From Pisolithus tinctorius (lineage: Eukaryota > Basidiomycota > Agaricomycetes > Boletales > Pisolithaceae), in the NCBI GenBank assembly GCA_024663395.1, contig JANFAH010000031.1:372001-436000 (forward strand): a stretch of DNA of 64,000 nt. Direction: 5' to 3'. A model generated the notes under the pieces. That model saw only the letters and a list, made by a program, of their open reading frames with translations, did not search any database and was not told where the DNA came from. Shown one piece after another: positions 47,650 through 58,009 of this stretch (within the stretch, counting starts at the first letter, position 1; every line of letters starts with the position of its first letter). A program made the translations under genes and the position numbers.

Positions 47650-48000
47650 CAATTAGTAGACGAGTTGATAAATCTCGAAGTACTTTATTGATTGCCTTAG
47701 CTGATTCCTTTATAACCCCCATGTCCATACAAGACGGAAACAGGGTGGTAAGTTCACTCTCGCTACATCCTCGAGATGGACCAAACGATGCGCATTTTGC
47801 AGCGTGTCGCATGCCGAATCGTATCCGCCAAATAATCTACATGTCCGCCACCAATTTCGTTTTCCCTCTCGCGTTCGCATTGCACTACTCATCTTTGTCA
47901 CGACTAATCATTCCCCCAATACCGGCGGGCTGCTAGTCTTGAACAACTACATAACTACCATAGGTGTATTGTGCGCAACGGTCTGGTTCTCAAGCTTATT
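47650..48000 (+). pseudogene. Relic of the seven-helix membrane protein (C-terminal part)
   Basis: On the plus strand, blocks match the intact gene at 45350-46537: GAGTTGATAAAT.TCGAA (intron start), TTCCTTTATAACCCCCATGTCC (LFLYN.HV), RIRQIIYMSATNFVFPLAF, NTGGLLVLNNYITTIGVLCA and TVWFS. A frameshift separates the last two helices, and the upstream exons and tail are missing. It is inverted relative to the intact copy. Confidence 0.7.
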
Positions 48001-48075
48001 AGAGGGTTGGATGAAGTTGACTTAAGCAGAAAATGAGAAAGCAGACTGACCTGGTGGGCCATACACATGTCTGCA

Positions 48076-50254
48076 TTAACCTTCGTAACGGCTCACACGC
48101 AATGGCAACTTTGTACCGTCCTCTCCAACCACCCTAGGCCTCGGCAATAATCCCATCCCCATCTCGATCTGCGTACCAGGACCATCCCTCATCTCGAACA
48201 CAAAACTCTTGATCAATACGACCATGACCGTCTATGTCAAAATATCTCAGTATCCCGGAAGACGAGCGTAAGAAACCCACCTTGAATTCAGCCACCGCAA
48301 AGCCTTTGCCGAGGCATGTTCTTGGTCCATCCACAAAAGTCAGCAAATGGCGATAACTTTGCAATTCTTGCGCCTTCTTCGGTATTCCCCCTTCTTCCAG
48401 CCAGCGTTCTGGTCGGAAAACTTTCGCATCCGCACCCCAAATAGCCGTCGAACGATTGATGCAGGCGGTGGATATTCCAATTTGAGTGCCACGTGTTACG
48501 GATATGCTGTTGACGACTCGGCCGGATTTAGTACGAACGGGCTCTGAGAGGGGGATGACATCGTCTTCTGCTGCCTAAGTAGAAGGGTGTACTCATTTTA
48601 GCTGTGGTGAGAAAATGATCTTTTGGAACTGAACTCGCCTGACGAAGGAACTCCGCTAGAGGAGGGTGGAGACGAAGTGTTTCGTGTACCACAGCATCCA
48701 GGTAAGGAAGGCTGTTGGTAAGTTGGTCATACGTCGGGTCCGAACCAAAAGCCAATAGTTCTGTTCGTAGCTTGATTTGTATATCGGGGTTCCGAGCGAG
48801 TTCGAGCAGTGCCCAGGTCATGCCAACTGCGGAGAACACTATGTCATGATACACCAGCCCCACTTATGGGCGCAGTTACCTGAGGTGGTTTCATAGCCGG
48901 CGGTAATAAATAATTTCATCTGTTGGAGGTAACTCAATGGTCTTCACAAAGCCCGCAGGCGGTGTTGCACGTACTTGTGCAAGGATTTCTTCGATGGACA
49001 ATTGGACATCGGAACCTGCATCTTTGGCTTTTACTGGGTGCTGCGTATCAGCAATTCAAGTTAGCTCACGAGACCCGACAGCATACTCAGCACTCCAATG
49101 ATAGACTTGTCATCTTTCCCATCAATGACTCCAGCTTCCCTCTCTTCCCGGGACCTTTCCAGAAATTTTCTCGAGACGTCCGCCAGTGTTTGGTTCATGT
49201 CACCGAACAAATCACCTCTCGCTGTTGGCATGTATAGCAGCAGGGGGAACGCTTGGATGAGAGGGAGAAATGGGAAATTTGGGGCCAACACTGCAAAACT
49301 ATCGAACACCTCCACTACACGGGTAGTCTTTCCATCCAGAGAACCAAAATCATGGGAGAAACCAGCGATCCCAATAGTATCGAGCCTAGAGGGGAGAGAT
49401 GAAAATCTTAATGTCAAAAAATAAATTATCGCACGAAATATGGTTCATCCTTGCTCAAACGTGACTAAGTTCTCCATTGCGGTTAAGTAACTAACGTACC
49501 AATTCTGAACTTCGATGATGGCACTGTGACCATCGTTGGTGTCGATTAATGTCTCCCATGCAGCCTTGGCCTAGCAAGTAATATGTACATACGTTCAGCC
49601 CAACAGCTGGATTCAATACTCCTACCTTGTACGCAGAATTGTAGAACACGGGAAGCAGTTTACGAATAGCCACATGGCTGAACGCTGGTGACAAGGATCT
49701 GCGCTGTCTTTGAAAATATCAACGCTGCTTCGAGTAGAACTATATTCGCCGTCACCTTTTGTGGTCCTCGCCTTGTGCGCACAATATTGCCTTCCCAAAC
49801 TAAATGTTGTGATATGAGAGGACTGACGTTTAAAGGGGAACTTTATTACTATACCTACATTCTTTCTGATGAAGAGCAAATCAAACTCTGTGGGTACGTA
49901 TGTCCAAGTTTCCTTGCCGTAGAAGTGGGCGAGGGCCCTTGGATCACACAACATGATCTTTCTCCCGCCCAGAGTAGTAGGGACCTCGTAAGCGACGCCA
50001 TACTCAGTGGCCCATGCTTCATACATGGACCCTGCATCCTCTGCATGGAGTAGATCCTGGGACCAACCGAATATGAGATTCTTCCTGGGCGGTCCTCGCA
50101 GTCTGGTTGTTTTCAGTTTGTCCCGGGCTATGCGGAAGGTTATGCGCAGAGCACAAAGAATAGCTATTCCTGTAGCGACATCGATGGCAGTGGCTGAACG
50201 GGCTACCTCCTGGAGTTTTTCGTATATGCGAACGAACACAGCAGATGCGTCCAT
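48076..50254 (-). CDS. Cytochrome P450 CYP-3 (microsomal class E)
   Basis: ATG at 50254 (MDASAVFVRIYEKLQEVARS). Membrane segment DVATGIAILCALRITFRIA, then TTRLRGPPRKNLIFGWSQDL. Helix C exon AILCAQGEDHKR|QRRSLSPAFSH, LDTIGIAGFSHDFGSLDGK, I-helix FITAGYETTS, ExxR in HETLRLHPPL, RPERWLEEGGIPKKAQ and heme loop FVDGPRTCLGKGFAVAEFK. The end is FVFEMRDGPGTQIEMGMGLL and SRYEG-stop at 48076. The intron after EFLRQ (acceptor side near 48576) starts GCGAGT, a GC-AG intron where CYP-4 has GTGATC. It is a close paralogue of CYP-4 and divergently oriented. No lesion seen. Confidence 0.9.
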
Positions 50255-50590
50255 TGTGTCGAGATTTCGAGTTTCATAAATGATGCACCCATCGTTATAA
50301 GGCTGCGGGATGGGAGGGACCGGAAGAATGCAAGGTCGGCATGAACACTGAACCGAGAAATTGCCGACCAGTCAAATACTGCACACGTGTGCCATTCCCA
50401 TTACTCCAGGTGGCTCGACAGCAACCAACTTTCTGCTCGCGCTACGACCGCTTCAGGGGAGTAGCCGATAATTCTGGGGATGAAACCATGAATGAGACCA
50501 TTCGCTTCAAAGACTTGCAACATGGTAATATCAATAGTTTCGACTTAATGCAAAAAGTTCACAGCTTCCCAGGTCCCTGATCCCCGAGGG

Positions 50591-50886
50591 TCAGGTTTTG
50601 CGGAGGGGCATCGAGTCTGATGAGGTATGGGAGCGAGTACTAAGATAATAGTCGTCATCTGTCTCTGCCCGACGGTCCAGAGCATCGCCATCGCAAGAGG
50701 TCGATCCACCGATCCCAGTTCCATTCGCCGCACCTGATCGTAATTGCAGACCTTCCTGTCGGGCTGCCATAAGTGAGTGGATCACATGAACCTGTAAAAC
50801 GCTTGTCAGCTGACAGGAGCACTCACCCTATACGGTACGAGGCTTGGTCCGAGATTGGCTGTTCGTATCGTTCCTTCATGAATCAT
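50591..50886 (-). CDS. Hypothetical two-exon short gene or tail
   Basis: ATG at 50886 (MIHEGTIRTANLGPSLVPYR). A 35-nt intron (50792-50826; GTGAGT, CAGCTGAC branch-like site, TTACAG) joins in phase 0 to VHVIHSLMAARQEGLQLRSG, and the protein ends SSDSMPLRKT-stop at 50591. It sits in the 1.35-kb promoter region between the divergent CYP-3 and CYP-4. The 3' end resembles a fragment after CYP-4 (about 54065-54130), so it may be part of the segment duplicated with the P450s. No known domain. Confidence 0.3.
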
Positions 50887-51609
50887 CGCCCGTCTTCCTC
50901 AGATCCTGCTCAGCACACCAAATGACAGTGCGTACATTGTGCAAGTCAAATCACAACACAATGGACGTGTCTGCTGCGCTGGTTCGCATATACTCCAGGA
51001 GATACTGCAGTTGATGTTGCTAGGTGGTGGGTTCTTGCGATTCCTTCGCCGAAAGAAGGGGAGGAGGCCGAGAGACAGCGTCCAAGACTTGTCCAAGGCT
51101 ATTCAGCCTATAATATAGACCGCACTCGAAACCTCAGTATGAAGTTGAAGTTAGTTGTATTACGCACAGGCGTGGCATGCCCCGTCCTCCACTGATGCCA
51201 TGGGCAGAGGAGTACGGACACCCGTTATGAGCACTAACGACGCCACGAATGTTACACGACGTGGCTATAAGTAATTACCGAAAAGTCAGAAGACGGTGAC
51301 ACCACCGACAACGGCGCCCGGCAAGCGACCGTCGCTGACGCCCACGTCACGTGCACACACACACCGGCCAAAACCACCGAGCCAATGAGATGAGTTCAGG
51401 TGCACATCCGCGTGACGCCACTGACGCATAAAAGGTTTAGAAAGATACTTCGTGGAAATGGCTCAGGTCTCTTGCATCTCATGGTGGTTCCCTGGTAACG
51501 TTCACACTTGGTTGTTCGTATCGACGTTCTTCCATCAGCCGTATTCTTCCGATCTCGTCGAGCTCGTCATATAACTGTATGTACATGATGAAAATTGCCT
51601 CTCGACACC

Positions 51610-53786
51610 ATGGATACATCCGTGTTCGCTCGCATATACGCTAAACTCCAGAAGGTAATCCGTTCAGCCAATGCCATGAGTGTCGCTACGGGAATAGCTA
51701 TCCTTTGGGCCCTGCGTATATCCTTCCGCATAGCCCGAAACAATCTGAAAACAACCAGACTTCGAGGACCGCCCAGGAAGAATCTGATATTCGGTTGGGC
51801 AAAGGATCTACTCTACACAGAGGATGCTGCGTCTATGTACGAGGTGTGGGCCAGTGAGTATGGTGTCGTTTACGAGGTTCCTACTACTCTCGGCGGGAGC
51901 AAGATCATGCTGTGTGACCCCAGGGCCCTCGCCCACTTCTACAGCAAGGAATCCTGGACGTACATACCCATAGACTTCGAATTGCACTTCATGAGAAAAA
52001 ACGTAGGTATAGTCGTGAAGTTCCCCTCGCGAATCATCTCATGTCATGGCCTCTAGTTTGGAAATGCAATATTGTGTGCACAACGCGAGGACCACAAAAG
52101 GTGAGCGCGGATATGGTTCAACTCGAAACCATGTTGATGTGTTCTAAGGCAGCGCAAGTCCTTGACACCAGCGTTCAGCCACGCCGCCATCCGTAAACTG
52201 CTTCCTGTGTTTTACAATTCTGCGCACAAGGTAAGTTATTGAATTAGGCTCTTGGGCCTGAATTCGTATATCTTTTTAGGTCAAGGCTGCATGGGAGTCC
52301 TCGATCGATGCCAACGATGGTCACAGTGCTGTAATTGACGCTCAGAGTTGGTGTGTCAGCCATCTTATTCACCTACAGTCGAGAACTCACCTGTTTCGTG
52401 GACAAGGATGAACCACGTTTCGTACGATAATTTTATTTTCTGTCATTCAGCATCTTAACGCTCCCTCCAGGCTTGATACCATTGGGCTCGCAGGTTTCTC
52501 CCATGATTTCGGTTCGCTGGATGGAAAGACAACCCGCGTGGTAGAGGTATTCGATACCTTTGCAGGATCGACCATGAATTTTCCCCTCATCCTTCTTGCC
52601 CAAGTGTTCCATCTGCTGCTATACGTGCCCACTGCGAGGGGTGATTTGTTTGGTGACATGAGCCAAACACTGGCAGACATCTCGAGGAAGTTTTTGGAGA
52701 GGTCCAAGGAAGAGAAGGAAGCAGGAATCGTTGACGGGAAAGACGACAAGTCTATCATCGGAGTGCTGTGTAAGTTATCGCATCTTACGAGCTAACTTGG
52801 ATTGCTGATGCTTAGCACCCAGTGAAAGCCAAAGATGCAGGTGCTGATGTCCAAATGTCCGTTGAAGAAGTCCTTGCTCAGGTACGTGTAACGCACTGCT
52901 CGCAGCCTTTGTGACCATAGGGTTGTCTCCAACAGATGAAATTATTCATTACCGCCGGCTATGAAACTACTTCAGGTAACTGCGTCCATCAGTGGGGCCA
53001 GTATGTTCTGACATTGCGATCTCTGCAGTCAGCATGACCTGGGCGTTGCTTGAGCTCGCTCGGAACCCTGACATACAAACTAAGCTACGAACACAGCTGC
53101 TGGCTTTTGGTTCCGACCCGACATATGACCAACTTACCAACAACCTTCCTTACCTGGATGCTGTGGTACACGAGACGCTCCGTCTCCATCCTCCTCTTGG
53201 AGAGTTTCTCCGTCAGGTGATCTCAGTTCTAAACGATCGTTTTCTTTCTGTCACTGACTGGGTTACCTATTCAGGCAACAGAAGACGACGTTATCCCCCT
53301 CTCAGAACCTGTTCGTACCAAATCAGGCCGAGTTGTCAATAGCATATCCGTAACACGCGGCACTCAAATTGGAATATCTACCGCCTGTATCAATCGCTCA
53401 GTCGCCATCTGGGGTGCAGATGCAAAAGGTTTTCGACCGGAACGTTGGTTAGAAGAAGGCGGGATACCGAAGAAGGCGCAAGAGGTACAAGGTTATCGAC
53501 ATTTGCTAACTTTCGTGGATGGACCAAGGACATGCCTGGGAAAAGCATTTGCATTGGCCGAATTTAAGGTGAGTGGTTTGCGTTCCATTCCAGGGGACAT
53601 TCAAGTGGATGGTGAGCGACACTGTTATAGACGGTCATGATCGTGTTGGTCAAGAGCTTCGTGTTCGAGATGAGAGATGGACCTGGAACGCAGATCGAGA
53701 TGGCGATGGGATTGTTGCCGAGACCTAGAGTGACCGGAGAAGATGGTACAAAGTTGCCACTGCGCGTGAACCGGTATGAGGGTTAA
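51610..53786 (+). CDS. Cytochrome P450 CYP-4 (microsomal class E)
   Basis: ATG at 51610 (MDTSVFARIYAKLQKVIRSA). Membrane segment VATGIAILWALRISFRIA, then TTRLRGPPRKNLIFGWAKDL. Helix C exon AILCAQREDHKR|QRKSLTPAFSH, LDTIGLAGFSHDFGSLDGK, I-helix FITAGYETTS, ExxR in HETLRLHPPL, RPERWLEEGGIPKKAQ and heme loop FVDGPRTCLGKAFALAEFK. The end is VLVKSFVFEMRDGPGTQIEM and NRYEG-stop at 53786. All introns are GT-AG. It is very similar to CYP-3 throughout, implying a recent duplication. Substrate unknown; such enzymes act at the ER with NADPH-P450 reductase. Confidence 0.92.
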
Positions 53787-54226
53787 TGCAGATCGGTTTG
53801 TGAACCACACATAAGAAAGTATATGTAGCTTGTAAACCAGTCTGTGTAAAGGTAAGTAGCGATTACGAGCATGCACAACGATGGTAGGCATCTACGGCAT
53901 TCCATCGCTCAGAATATGAGAGCAAGTTTGCCGTTATAACGTCCGTACGAAGGGTGCTCTGGCAGTACGTACATATAACCCATCGGTCGTAGTCATACCT
54001 GTCTTCGTCTTAGACTAAAAAGACCAAGCGCAGCGTATATAATATCGTTATCTTACCCTTGTCTCCCCCAGGTTTCTGATCCCCGGGGGTCGAGTTTTTC
54101 GGGTGTGGTGAGACATGGCTGAATAATATTAGTCACCTCGACTTCCGAATCAGCTGCAACCTTTCACTGCACGTGATTATGGCTGTGTGAGCTAGTGCAG
54201 TATCACCTTGTTTACAATTTACAAGG
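53787..54226. other. 3' flank of CYP-4 with relic of the CYP-3 upstream segment
   Basis: The segment 54065-54130 (TCTGATCCCCGGGGGTCGAG...) resembles 50566-50650 (CCTGATCCCCGAGGGTCAGG...), placing a piece of the CYP-3 upstream region behind CYP-4. No gene seen. Confidence 0.45.
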
Positions 54227-54850
54227 TCACTGTACCCCAAATACCAAAGCCCTCCGGGTGCTCCTGGATGCATAAGTATTTCTAATAATTGGGTTGGTAT
54301 GAGCAATCTTCAATGATGTGGAGGATTGGCAGGACACACAATGATGATGACCTGCAAACTTGTCCTCCAAGTGTCCAGATGGCATTGATGATACCCAAGC
54401 AAGAGAATGTAGCAGTGGGGTCAGTGCTGTGGCAGGGAACAGTAGTGAAGTCAAGCGACAACCACCCCTGATCATTGAGGGATCAGATTTGGGTCCTGCA
54501 TGCAAATGGTGGGTGGTTGGTCTCCTCACAGGAGATAAATTGAAAGCTGGTGAAGTAGCTGCTTGCAATACAGGAGTGAGATGTTTCCCTTGCTGGGCAT
54601 GTTTTAACTGTTGAAACACATAAAATAGCAATGCACAAGTAACTGACCATGTATGACTACAGAGTGCATCCACACACAACTGATGGCACAAGTGGTTGTG
54701 CACAACCACATTATGGTGGTCCGCAATAAGCTTTAGATCCTTTAGCCCCAGGAAAGGGTACTGTTTGACAAACTCTCGAACAGAGCTTGCATGACACACC
54801 AACAATGAACCTGCAGGGTACATTGCCCCCCCACTGAAATCATTCTGCAC
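54227..54850 (-). CDS. Unrecognised ORF, probably transposon-derived
   Basis: 207-residue open frame. The N-terminal part is protein-like: SLLVCHASSVREFVKQYPFL, GLKDLKLIADHHNVVVHNHL, LCVDALCSHTWSVTC and LLFYVFQQLK. I recall a similar 'F.GLKDLK.IA..H.......C..H.C...C' block at the start of proteins linked to basidiomycete transposons, but I am not certain. The C-terminal half is His/Ser/Pro-rich with no motif. It lies next to LTR elements and looks like a truncated insertion. Confidence 0.35.
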   Translation of the reverse strand: MQNDFSGGAMYPAGSLLVCHASSVREFVKQYPFLGLKDLKLIADHHNVVVHNHLCHQLCVDALCSHTWSVTCALLFYVFQQLKHAQQGKHLTPVLQAATSPAFNLSPVRRPTTHHLHAGPKSDPSMIRGGCRLTSLLFPATALTPLLHSLAWVSSMPSGHLEDKFAGHHHCVSCQSSTSLKIAHTNPIIRNTYASRSTRRALVFGVQ

Positions 54851-55084
54851 AGTTACATGTTCAAGTGTATACTCTCGGCAGACAAACTATACAAGCAGCA
54901 CATGCCACTGTCCATGATAATGCACAATCAACGAGATGTGCCTCCAGGTCATGAGCTCGACGTTCAGTGATGTCACAGTTTCAAAATATGAATGAATCCA
55001 ATTTGCCCCCCTCCTGCAAATGACCACATGACTGGAGTTAATGGGTCCTAAAACCCTGAATGATCATTGGTGACAAAGAGTTGG

Positions 55085-55537
55085 TGTTACGCTCGACCGA
55101 AGTCAAGATGTAGGGAGAGCTCAAACACAGACTAAGGATTCTACTGAGCAACGGCTGCAGTAACCTCTGTAAACGACAGAGGATTTGAGGTAACGCCTGG
55201 TAAGAGTGGTCCTGGTAAGGGACACTGAGGGCAAAGTTCTGAGAACGCTGCGTATGATTGAGCAGCTCAAGTCTGGGTTTCCAGGACTTAAGCCGGCAGT
55301 CCTAAATACTACACAGAAGCGAACCATGAGGCGTCCGCATGTAACGAGGTAACTACGCCATTGGTTGAACAATGACGACACATGTCCTAAGCATGTAACG
55401 AGCCAGTAACGCTAGTGGTGGAAACAGAGAGCCGTCGGATCAGAGGGAAGACGGCTCTAAAAGGAAATTAAGTCCAACGGATCACAAACAAGGCAAACGT
55501 ATAACAGAAAAGGAAAAGTCAGGGGTGAAACGTAACA
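55085..55537 (-). repeat. LTR (3') of the minus-strand chromodomain gypsy element
   Basis: 453 bp bounded by TGTTAC...GTAACA inverted ends. Directly inside it (55538 onward, read on the minus strand) is a purine tract, AGAAAGGGGGTAA, as expected for the polypurine tract before a 3' LTR. The partner 5' LTR is outside the window, so the full element and its target duplication cannot be checked here. Confidence 0.8.
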
Positions 55538-55574
55538 TTACCCCCTTTCTAAGCGTTGAAGTCCCCGACTTCAA

Positions 55575-56051
55575 CTACTCTCCGTAAGGCTCTCTGGTCA
55601 TGTTACTGATGGCAGAGTCGTCGAAACCGAAATCGTTGTCATACAGATCGTTATCCTCGCTCCCAACGAGGGTACGATCATCTACCAGAGCGGGGGTAGC
55701 TATTCTGTCCTGTAAAGGACGACGAGGGTGGATAGAAGGGCATTGGGCCTGAGTATGGCCGGGGCGAGTGGCGTGGCAAAGGGGACATTCGTATAGTCCA
55801 CAATTGACGCGGATGTGGCCAAGACGGCGACAGACATAACACGCTTGACGATAGCGTGGATCAGACGGGGTAAGAGGCATGTCGAATTCGGTCAAGGCAT
55901 TTAGCACAGGGGACGGCGGCAGCTGTGCAAGGGTTTCGACGATGTTTAACGTGTAGTCGAGTTCAGCACGGGAGACGCCAAAGGCGGTCTCAGGGTCTAC
56001 TTCTGACGGCGAGCTATGAGACTCGCAAGGTTGGGGATTAGGGCCTGACAA
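55575..56051 (-). CDS. Post-integrase zinc-knuckle ORF of gypsy element 1
   Basis: 158 residues. It contains CYVCRRLGHIRVNC (C-x2-C-x4-H-x4-C, a retroviral-type knuckle) followed closely by a second cluster, CPLCHATRPGHTQAQC, with wider spacing. The C-terminus is acidic. It lies between the integrase/chromodomain ORF and the 3' LTR, whereas knuckles are usually in Gag upstream of pol. It may be read as a separate protein or spliced to the ORF just upstream. Confidence 0.6.
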   Translation of the reverse strand: MSGPNPQPCESHSSPSEVDPETAFGVSRAELDYTLNIVETLAQLPPSPVLNALTEFDMPLTPSDPRYRQACYVCRRLGHIRVNCGLYECPLCHATRPGHTQAQCPSIHPRRPLQDRIATPALVDDRTLVGSEDNDLYDNDFGFDDSAISNMTREPYGE

Positions 56052-56078
56052 ACAGCAGGCACGAGGTCTGTCGGCTCT

Positions 56079-56579
56079 TCAGAGAGAGCGGGACGAGTGG
56101 GAGGATGACGACGATGATGGTGCAGGAGGGGAAGACGACGCGGAGGAAACCGGAGGGGAAGTTGCAGTCGAGGGTCTTCTAGACCCAGGCGGGGGGGGTG
56201 CGATCAACGTTGGATACTGACGAACGTTATAAATGAGGTCGGCGCCTCCAAGGACATCAAAGAGTTTAAGGAGCAAGGGAACCTGCTGGAGGGCGATTTC
56301 ACCCAAGAAGGTGCGAGCAGGGGAAAGGAGGGGATTCTGGCGGTTAACATAGCGGGAAAGTTCTTCAAGCCGAAGGGCTTGGATAGTTGCATGATACACA
56401 AGGTCAAGTGGAGAGTCTTCGTCCACTTCATGGTAAACGGTGCCGATGACGGCAGGGTCAGCGATGAAGAGTCTGTAGGAAGCGATCATCTGATCACTGG
56501 CGGGTTGTCTCTGTCGACGAGCGAATGGGGTGTGGCGGCGAGAGGGTTCGCGGGGGTAGGTGTAACGACGAGGAGGCAT
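56079..56579 (-). CDS. ORF downstream of pol in gypsy element 1
   Basis: 166 residues, starting MPPRRYTYPREPSRRHTPFA and overlapping the end of the integrase ORF in another frame. The middle is a helical block (DLVYHATIQALRLEELSRYV, LLLKLFDVLGGADLI) and the end is Pro/Ser-rich. It ends 28 nt before the zinc-knuckle ORF; the two may form one product. No catalytic motif. Function in the element unknown. Confidence 0.5.
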   Translation of the reverse strand: MPPRRYTYPREPSRRHTPFARRQRQPASDQMIASYRLFIADPAVIGTVYHEVDEDSPLDLVYHATIQALRLEELSRYVNRQNPLLSPARTFLGEIALQQVPLLLKLFDVLGGADLIYNVRQYPTLIAPPPPGSRRPSTATSPPVSSASSSPPAPSSSSSSHSSRSL

Positions 56580-57615
56580 TTCAAGGGTGATGTTTCTGAC
56601 GGTGCGAGTAGAGTGTCGAGTGGGTTGCTTCTTGGGGGGAAGTCTTTGGGAAACCGTTTCTTATAGGCGGAGAGCGTATCATCCGCATGTTCAAGGTGTG
56701 ACTCTTTCTGCCAAGAGTTTTCGGAAGAGGGGTAGCCTTTCCATTTGATTAAGAAGGCGTGTCCGCGGCCGGACCTTTTATGGCCGACTATCGCCTCAAC
56801 TTCGTACTCTTCCTCCTCGTTGACAAGGTCAGGTGGTGGAGCCGGGAAGTTTGGTCCGTGAACGTTGTTTTCGCGATAGGGCGATAGGAGAGAAGCATGG
56901 AAAACGTTGTGGATTTTCCAGCGTGCGGGAATCGTGAGGCGATACGTTATCGGAGATAGGACGTCAGAGATGATAAAGGGCCCTTCTTGTTTTGGTGCTA
57001 GCTTCCTATTTTCATAGGAGCATTTCAAATTTTGTGCTTCTAGCCAAACCTTATCACCTTTCTGGAACGGGGTGAAGGGTCGTGACGAGCGGTCTTTCAT
57101 GGTTTTTCTGGCTAGGTCGTGGGCTGCGAGGGCTTCTTCTCTAGCTTTTCGGAGTTGCTCGAGTCTGGACTCGGCGGCGGGAAGGTGGGTTTCCGTAATC
57201 AGGGACGGAAGGGGTTTCGGTTCATATCCGTACATGAGGTAGAACGGAGATTGATGGGTAACGGAGTGTGGGCGGTGGTTATGCGCGAATTCGGCCATTG
57301 GTAGGTTGTCCACCCACAAGGTGGGGTCGTTTTGGCAGAAGATGCGGAGATAAGTTTCCACTTCTTGATTTACTCGTTCCGTTTCTCCATCGGTCTGTGG
57401 GTGATATGCTGTTGACAAGGCAAGGGAATACCCCAAGAGGGAAGCGAGTTCTTTTGCAAAGGTGGAGGCAAACTGAGGGCCTCGATCTGATATGATTTTG
57501 TCGTACAACCCGAAGCGGGAGTAGACCTTTTTGAAAAACAACGTTGCAATATCGGTGGCAGAGGCAGTTTTCTTCGTGGGTGATAAAACTACCCCCTTTG
57601 TAAGCCCATGGTCTA
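56486..57615 (-). pseudogene. Integrase (3' part) and chromodomain of gypsy element 1, split by insertion
   Basis: This is the C-terminal part of Pol. It reads VDHGLTKGVVLSPTKK, then IISDRGPQFASTFAKELAS (second catalytic Asp), AYHPQTDGETERVNQEVETY (catalytic Glu region), a GPY/F-like domain (PKQEGPFIISDVLSPITYRL) and a chromodomain (EAIVGHKRSGRGHAFLIKWK, GYPSSENSW). The N-terminal side, with the first catalytic Asp in QISCDLVTDLP, continues at 63857-64000. The two halves are separated by the 6.2-kb element 2 and its target duplication, so this copy cannot make intact integrase. Chromodomain gypsy integrases target heterochromatin. Confidence 0.9.
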
Positions 57616-57619
57616 CCAC

Positions 57620-57766
57620 TGGAGTAGGGGAACCAGGGGGACAGGAGATGAGGACACAGCCACATTGGCTTAGTCAGACGGAGGCAGACGTGGACATGAA
57701 CATAGCGGTAGAACACACGATACGACGACAGACAGCACGATACAGCACTAAGAGACCACCACTCCA
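57620..57766 (+). repeat. 5' LTR of element 2 (147 bp)
   Basis: Begins TGGAGTAGGGGAACC and ends CCACCACTCCA, so TGGAGT/ACTCCA form short inverted ends. Identical in length to the 3' LTR and different at one base (C at 57738, T at 63824). 147 bp is short for a gypsy LTR. Confidence 0.95.
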
Positions 57767-57769
57767 TCT

Positions 57770-57787
57770 TGGTGACGAGCGTGCGAT
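57770..57787 (+). other. Putative primer-binding site of element 2
   Basis: TGGTGACGAGCGTGCGAT begins 3 nt after the 5' LTR. The TGG start would pair with the CCA end of a tRNA, and the reverse complement resembles a tRNA 3' end. The priming tRNA could not be identified by eye. Confidence 0.45.
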
Positions 57788-58009
57788 CCGACCCAGGTAA
57801 ACCGTTAAACAGACACCGCAACACCGCACCGCAACACCGAACAGACACCGTACCGAACCGTCACCGACCGAACACAAGGCAACCGCACGACCAACACGCG
57901 GAGAAGGATATAAAGCAGAACCAGCTGAGTAGAAAATCCCCAAACTAACCGCTACACCGCTACCAAACTGCCGAACAGAAACCAACCTCGCAACGCGCTG
58001 GGCCGTTTC

